Assembly: GCA_016649585.1 (NCBI GenBank)
Contig: JAENXH010000030.1
Span: forward strand, 1-11,754
DNA length: 11,754 nucleotides
Source of the DNA: Methanosarcinales archaeon
Lineage (GTDB): Archaea; Halobacteriota; Syntropharchaeia; Alkanophagales; Methanospirareceae
Direction: 5' to 3'
Shown: positions 9,649 through 11,754 of the stretch, one piece after another
Position numbering within the stretch: position 1 is the stretch's first letter
Layout of the letters: each line of letters begins with the position of its first letter
Made by a program: the position numbers and the translations under genes
Notes under the pieces: model-generated
Seen by the model: the letters and a program-made list of their open reading frames with translations, nothing else
The model's database searches: none
What the model was told of the DNA's origin: nothing

Positions 9649-11754
9649 ATGGCTTGGGTAAAAACGGCCGGAACACCCGGAACACCGGGATATAAAAGAA
9701 GCGTATCCGGAGAGGCTGCAATGTCACCTTCGCAAGCGGAATCCCGCGGGTATCATTGGGAACCGCAGAAGAAGAGCTTAGGTCGCAGAAGTGGGGAGGA
9801 AGCACCTACCAAAAAACAATATGAGGAGATGATCTCCATAAAAAAGAAACGCGGAGATTACCCGCAACTTTCTCGCGTTGGTGTGCGAGGTCCTTTAAAG
9901 CCTGAAGAATTATCTTTTTTCAGTAAATTAGAACAATTCGGATTAAAATATCCTCGCTTGGGCCCGTTGGTAACGAGCCTTGCTACAGTGACCGGATTAT
10001 CGGCAAGCGAGCAGCAAAAGATAGCACAGAAAGAGCTTGAAGATATTCAGCGCCTCGAAAAACAGTATATCGAATCCGGTGAACTTAGACCAACACACGA
10101 AGTAATACAACCCAGCGATATCGGCGAGATCAAGGGAGTTTACAAAGAAACTGGTTTTTTAAAACCCTCACCGAGGTTAGACTATGGGTTCACGGGCACC
10201 GAGGCAAGATATCAAGCATTAACAAAGGAATATGATGAATATACCAGAGCGCGTGAGAAACATGAGGAACTACGTGGTGTGTCAATAGTTGGAAGATATG
10301 AACGTGCGGAAGAGAAAACGGGCGAGTTTATAGCCGCAAGAACTCCAGAGTGGGAAAAGCTACCGGTTATTTCTCAATATCAACGATATAAAGCGTGGCA
10401 AGAGTCGTTAATCGGGGAACAAATGAAAGAAATGGGCGGGATGAAAACCACCGGACAAATCTTGGAATCGGAATTCCTAAAACCTATCTATATGGGGATA
10501 AGAGAGAAGCCAGTGAAAACTGCTGTTACAACTGCTGCGTTCTTCGCATTGGGGCCAGTGCTAAAAGGGGCAGGATATGCTTTTAAACCAGTAGCGAAAG
10601 TAGGAGTCAAAGCATTTCCGCGCGCGACGCCTTGGATAGGGAAGTGGACACCAAGAGCTGTAGGCGTTGGATTGGGAACCGCATATGCCGCAGATGTTGG
10701 TCGGCGCGTGTACGCAGCACCCCCAAAAATGAGAATGGAGGAATTGAGTAAGATAACCGGTACTGAACTTCTTCCGATGGGTCTCGGCACTTATGCCGGG
10801 CTGAAAGCTTGGCCTAAAATAGGTGGTTTCGCTGCTACTATAGGAAAACCAACGATACCAATTAAGCAGATAGGCGTCCAGAGAGGGTATCCAATTCGTA
10901 AAGGGTTAACGGAAGCGCAGTTAAGGGAATCGTTCAGAAAAGCAACATTGGAAGTGAAGCCAAGCGAATATCGTGGTTCTGGACGTGAAGTAATGCCGTA
11001 TGAACCGTATCCAAAACGTGCGGTGTTGCCAGGCGAAGTGCCCGAAGGCGTTTATGCGTGGCGTGGTGCGGCCTATTTAGAAAGCGCAAAAATGCGATTG
11101 GCGGTAAGAGGGACTTCTGGAATTAAGGGTGAGTATTACGCACCTGTTTACGAAGCATATTTTTCCAAGATACCAAAAGGAGGTAGTGGATATGTCCCGT
11201 TCGGCTGGGATATGCCCAGAATAAGCATTCCTTCTGCGGTTAGAACACATGCCATCGGTCTGGGGAGTGTACCCAAAGCAGTTAGAGCGCGCGGTACTGC
11301 TGCGATTAGTGAATGGCTTTATACACAGAGAGGCACAGGAAAGTTTTTTATGCCAAAAACAAAACCGGAATACGAAGCTATTTTGCCACTGGAAACTGAA
11401 CTTCGGTTGACACGAGCTGAATACAGAACCAGAATAGGGTTACAACGAATACCAATTTACGAATACGAAGTAGTGCCATCAACTGCCGCTGGCAAGGGTA
11501 TAACAACGGAAGGAGCGTTAGCCGCAAAGTATGATGCTTATTATTACAGACCTAAGCCTTTGGTAACGCCTTACCATCTCAGTGCCGCTTACGTTGCGCG
11601 ATATGGAAGATATGCGCCTGGGAAGTACAAATACCCCAGTTACAAAGAACCTCCATATAAGCAACCACCTTACAAAGAACCACCTTACAAAGAACCACCT
11701 TACAAAGAACCACCTTACAAAGAACCACCTTACAAAGAACCACCTTACAAAGAA
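9649..11754 (+). CDS. Very large repeat-tailed protein, 3' end beyond the window
   Basis: The frame is open for 702 codons from ATG 9649 (AGGAGAG 9 bases upstream) to the window edge, with no stop. The N-terminus has Gly/Pro/Thr repeats (AGTPGTPGY). Residues about 120-270 are charged and helical. Residues about 288-400 have weakly hydrophobic Ala/Gly-rich segments (TAVTTAAFFALGPVLKGAGY, AVGVGLGTAYAA, LLPMGLGTYAGL) that could associate with membrane. Residues about 518-615 carry FGWDMPRISIPS, AIG, KPEY and RIPIYEYE, also found in the protein at 705-1160. From residue 665 on it becomes (PPYKE)n. Family unknown; a virion surface, fibre or minor structural protein is the best guess. The Pro-rich tail would be extended, possibly host-contacting. 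Confidence 0.85.
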   Translation, partial: MAWVKTAGTPGTPGYKRSVSGEAAMSPSQAESRGYHWEPQKKSLGRRSGEEAPTKKQYEEMISIKKKRGDYPQLSRVGVRGPLKPEELSFFSKLEQFGLKYPRLGPLVTSLATVTGLSASEQQKIAQKELEDIQRLEKQYIESGELRPTHEVIQPSDIGEIKGVYKETGFLKPSPRLDYGFTGTEARYQALTKEYDEYTRAREKHEELRGVSIVGRYERAEEKTGEFIAARTPEWEKLPVISQYQRYKAWQESLIGEQMKEMGGMKTTGQILESEFLKPIYMGIREKPVKTAVTTAAFFALGPVLKGAGYAFKPVAKVGVKAFPRATPWIGKWTPRAVGVGLGTAYAADVGRRVYAAPPKMRMEELSKITGTELLPMGLGTYAGLKAWPKIGGFAATIGKPTIPIKQIGVQRGYPIRKGLTEAQLRESFRKATLEVKPSEYRGSGREVMPYEPYPKRAVLPGEVPEGVYAWRGAAYLESAKMRLAVRGTSGIKGEYYAPVYEAYFSKIPKGGSGYVPFGWDMPRISIPSAVRTHAIGLGSVPKAVRARGTAAISEWLYTQRGTGKFFMPKTKPEYEAILPLETELRLTRAEYRTRIGLQRIPIYEYEVVPSTAAGKGITTEGALAAKYDAYYYRPKPLVTPYHLSAAYVARYGRYAPGKYKYPSYKEPPYKQPPYKEPPYKEPPYKEPPYKEPPYKEPPYKE
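11641..11754 (+). repeat. 15-bp tandem repeat encoding YKEPP units
   Basis: TACAAAGAACCACCT is repeated in frame. Two diverged units (11641-11670) precede five identical ones from 11671, and a ninth base of the next copy is reached at the window end, so the array continues. Third positions are identical, which implies recent expansion or homogenisation at the DNA level. Confidence 0.95.

Noticed and set aside
10395..10790. Short frames on both strands inside the large right-hand gene
   Set aside because: The 702-codon frame from 9649 is uninterrupted, has a ribosome site and shares a domain with another protein, so the short frames are shadows.

Overview
The window looks like part of an archaeal virus or virus-like plasmid, most likely from a euryarchaeal (methanogen-like) host. 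The host guess rests on general features, not on a marker gene. Two divergent promoters carry the same archaeal-type TATA core (GCTTTATATAC), 22-30 bases ahead of start codons, so both transcripts should be leaderless or nearly so. Internal genes have strong Shine-Dalgarno sites, including an 11-base AAGGAGGTGAT. Leaderless first genes combined with SD-led internal genes are typical of euryarchaea. There are no rRNA, tRNA, IS or CRISPR features. Genes are short and tightly packed, often with overlapping stop and start codons.

Layout. (1) 1-2881, plus strand: the end of a late-type operon. It encodes a truncated membrane protein, three small highly basic proteins, a Cys-cluster/Lys-rich protein, a protein sharing a domain with the giant gene at the right end, two small membrane proteins (one with three N-glycosylation sequons in its loop) and a small basic protein. 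(2) 2882-3056: convergent terminator region. (3) 3057-8855, minus strand: one long replication/regulation operon. Transcription order is zinc-ribbon protein, ribbon-helix-helix protein, zinc-finger protein with a Glu/Pro/Gln linker, family A DNA polymerase with proofreading exonuclease, an iteron-like 17-bp repeat region, a winged-helix-like protein, three unknown small proteins and a P-loop ATPase with a basic tail. (4) 8856-9210: divergent control region with nested inverted repeats. (5) 9211-11754, plus strand: a coiled-coil/three-helix membrane protein, then a very large protein (at least 702 residues) that runs off the window in a perfect PPYKE pentapeptide repeat.

How the parts may work together. 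The minus operon supplies replication (PolA and what I take to be its conserved partner), transcription control (RHH, zinc-ribbon and winged-helix proteins) and an ATPase for replication or DNA movement. The plus-strand genes look like virion or envelope components: basic DNA-condensing proteins, membrane proteins and a large repeat-tailed surface protein. No capsid, integrase, large terminase or tail gene is recognisable, so the virus type cannot be assigned. The most notable points are the PolA plus partner pair in an archaeal setting, the domain shared by the genes at 705-1160 and 9649-11754, and the tandem 17-bp repeats beside the polymerase as a candidate origin.
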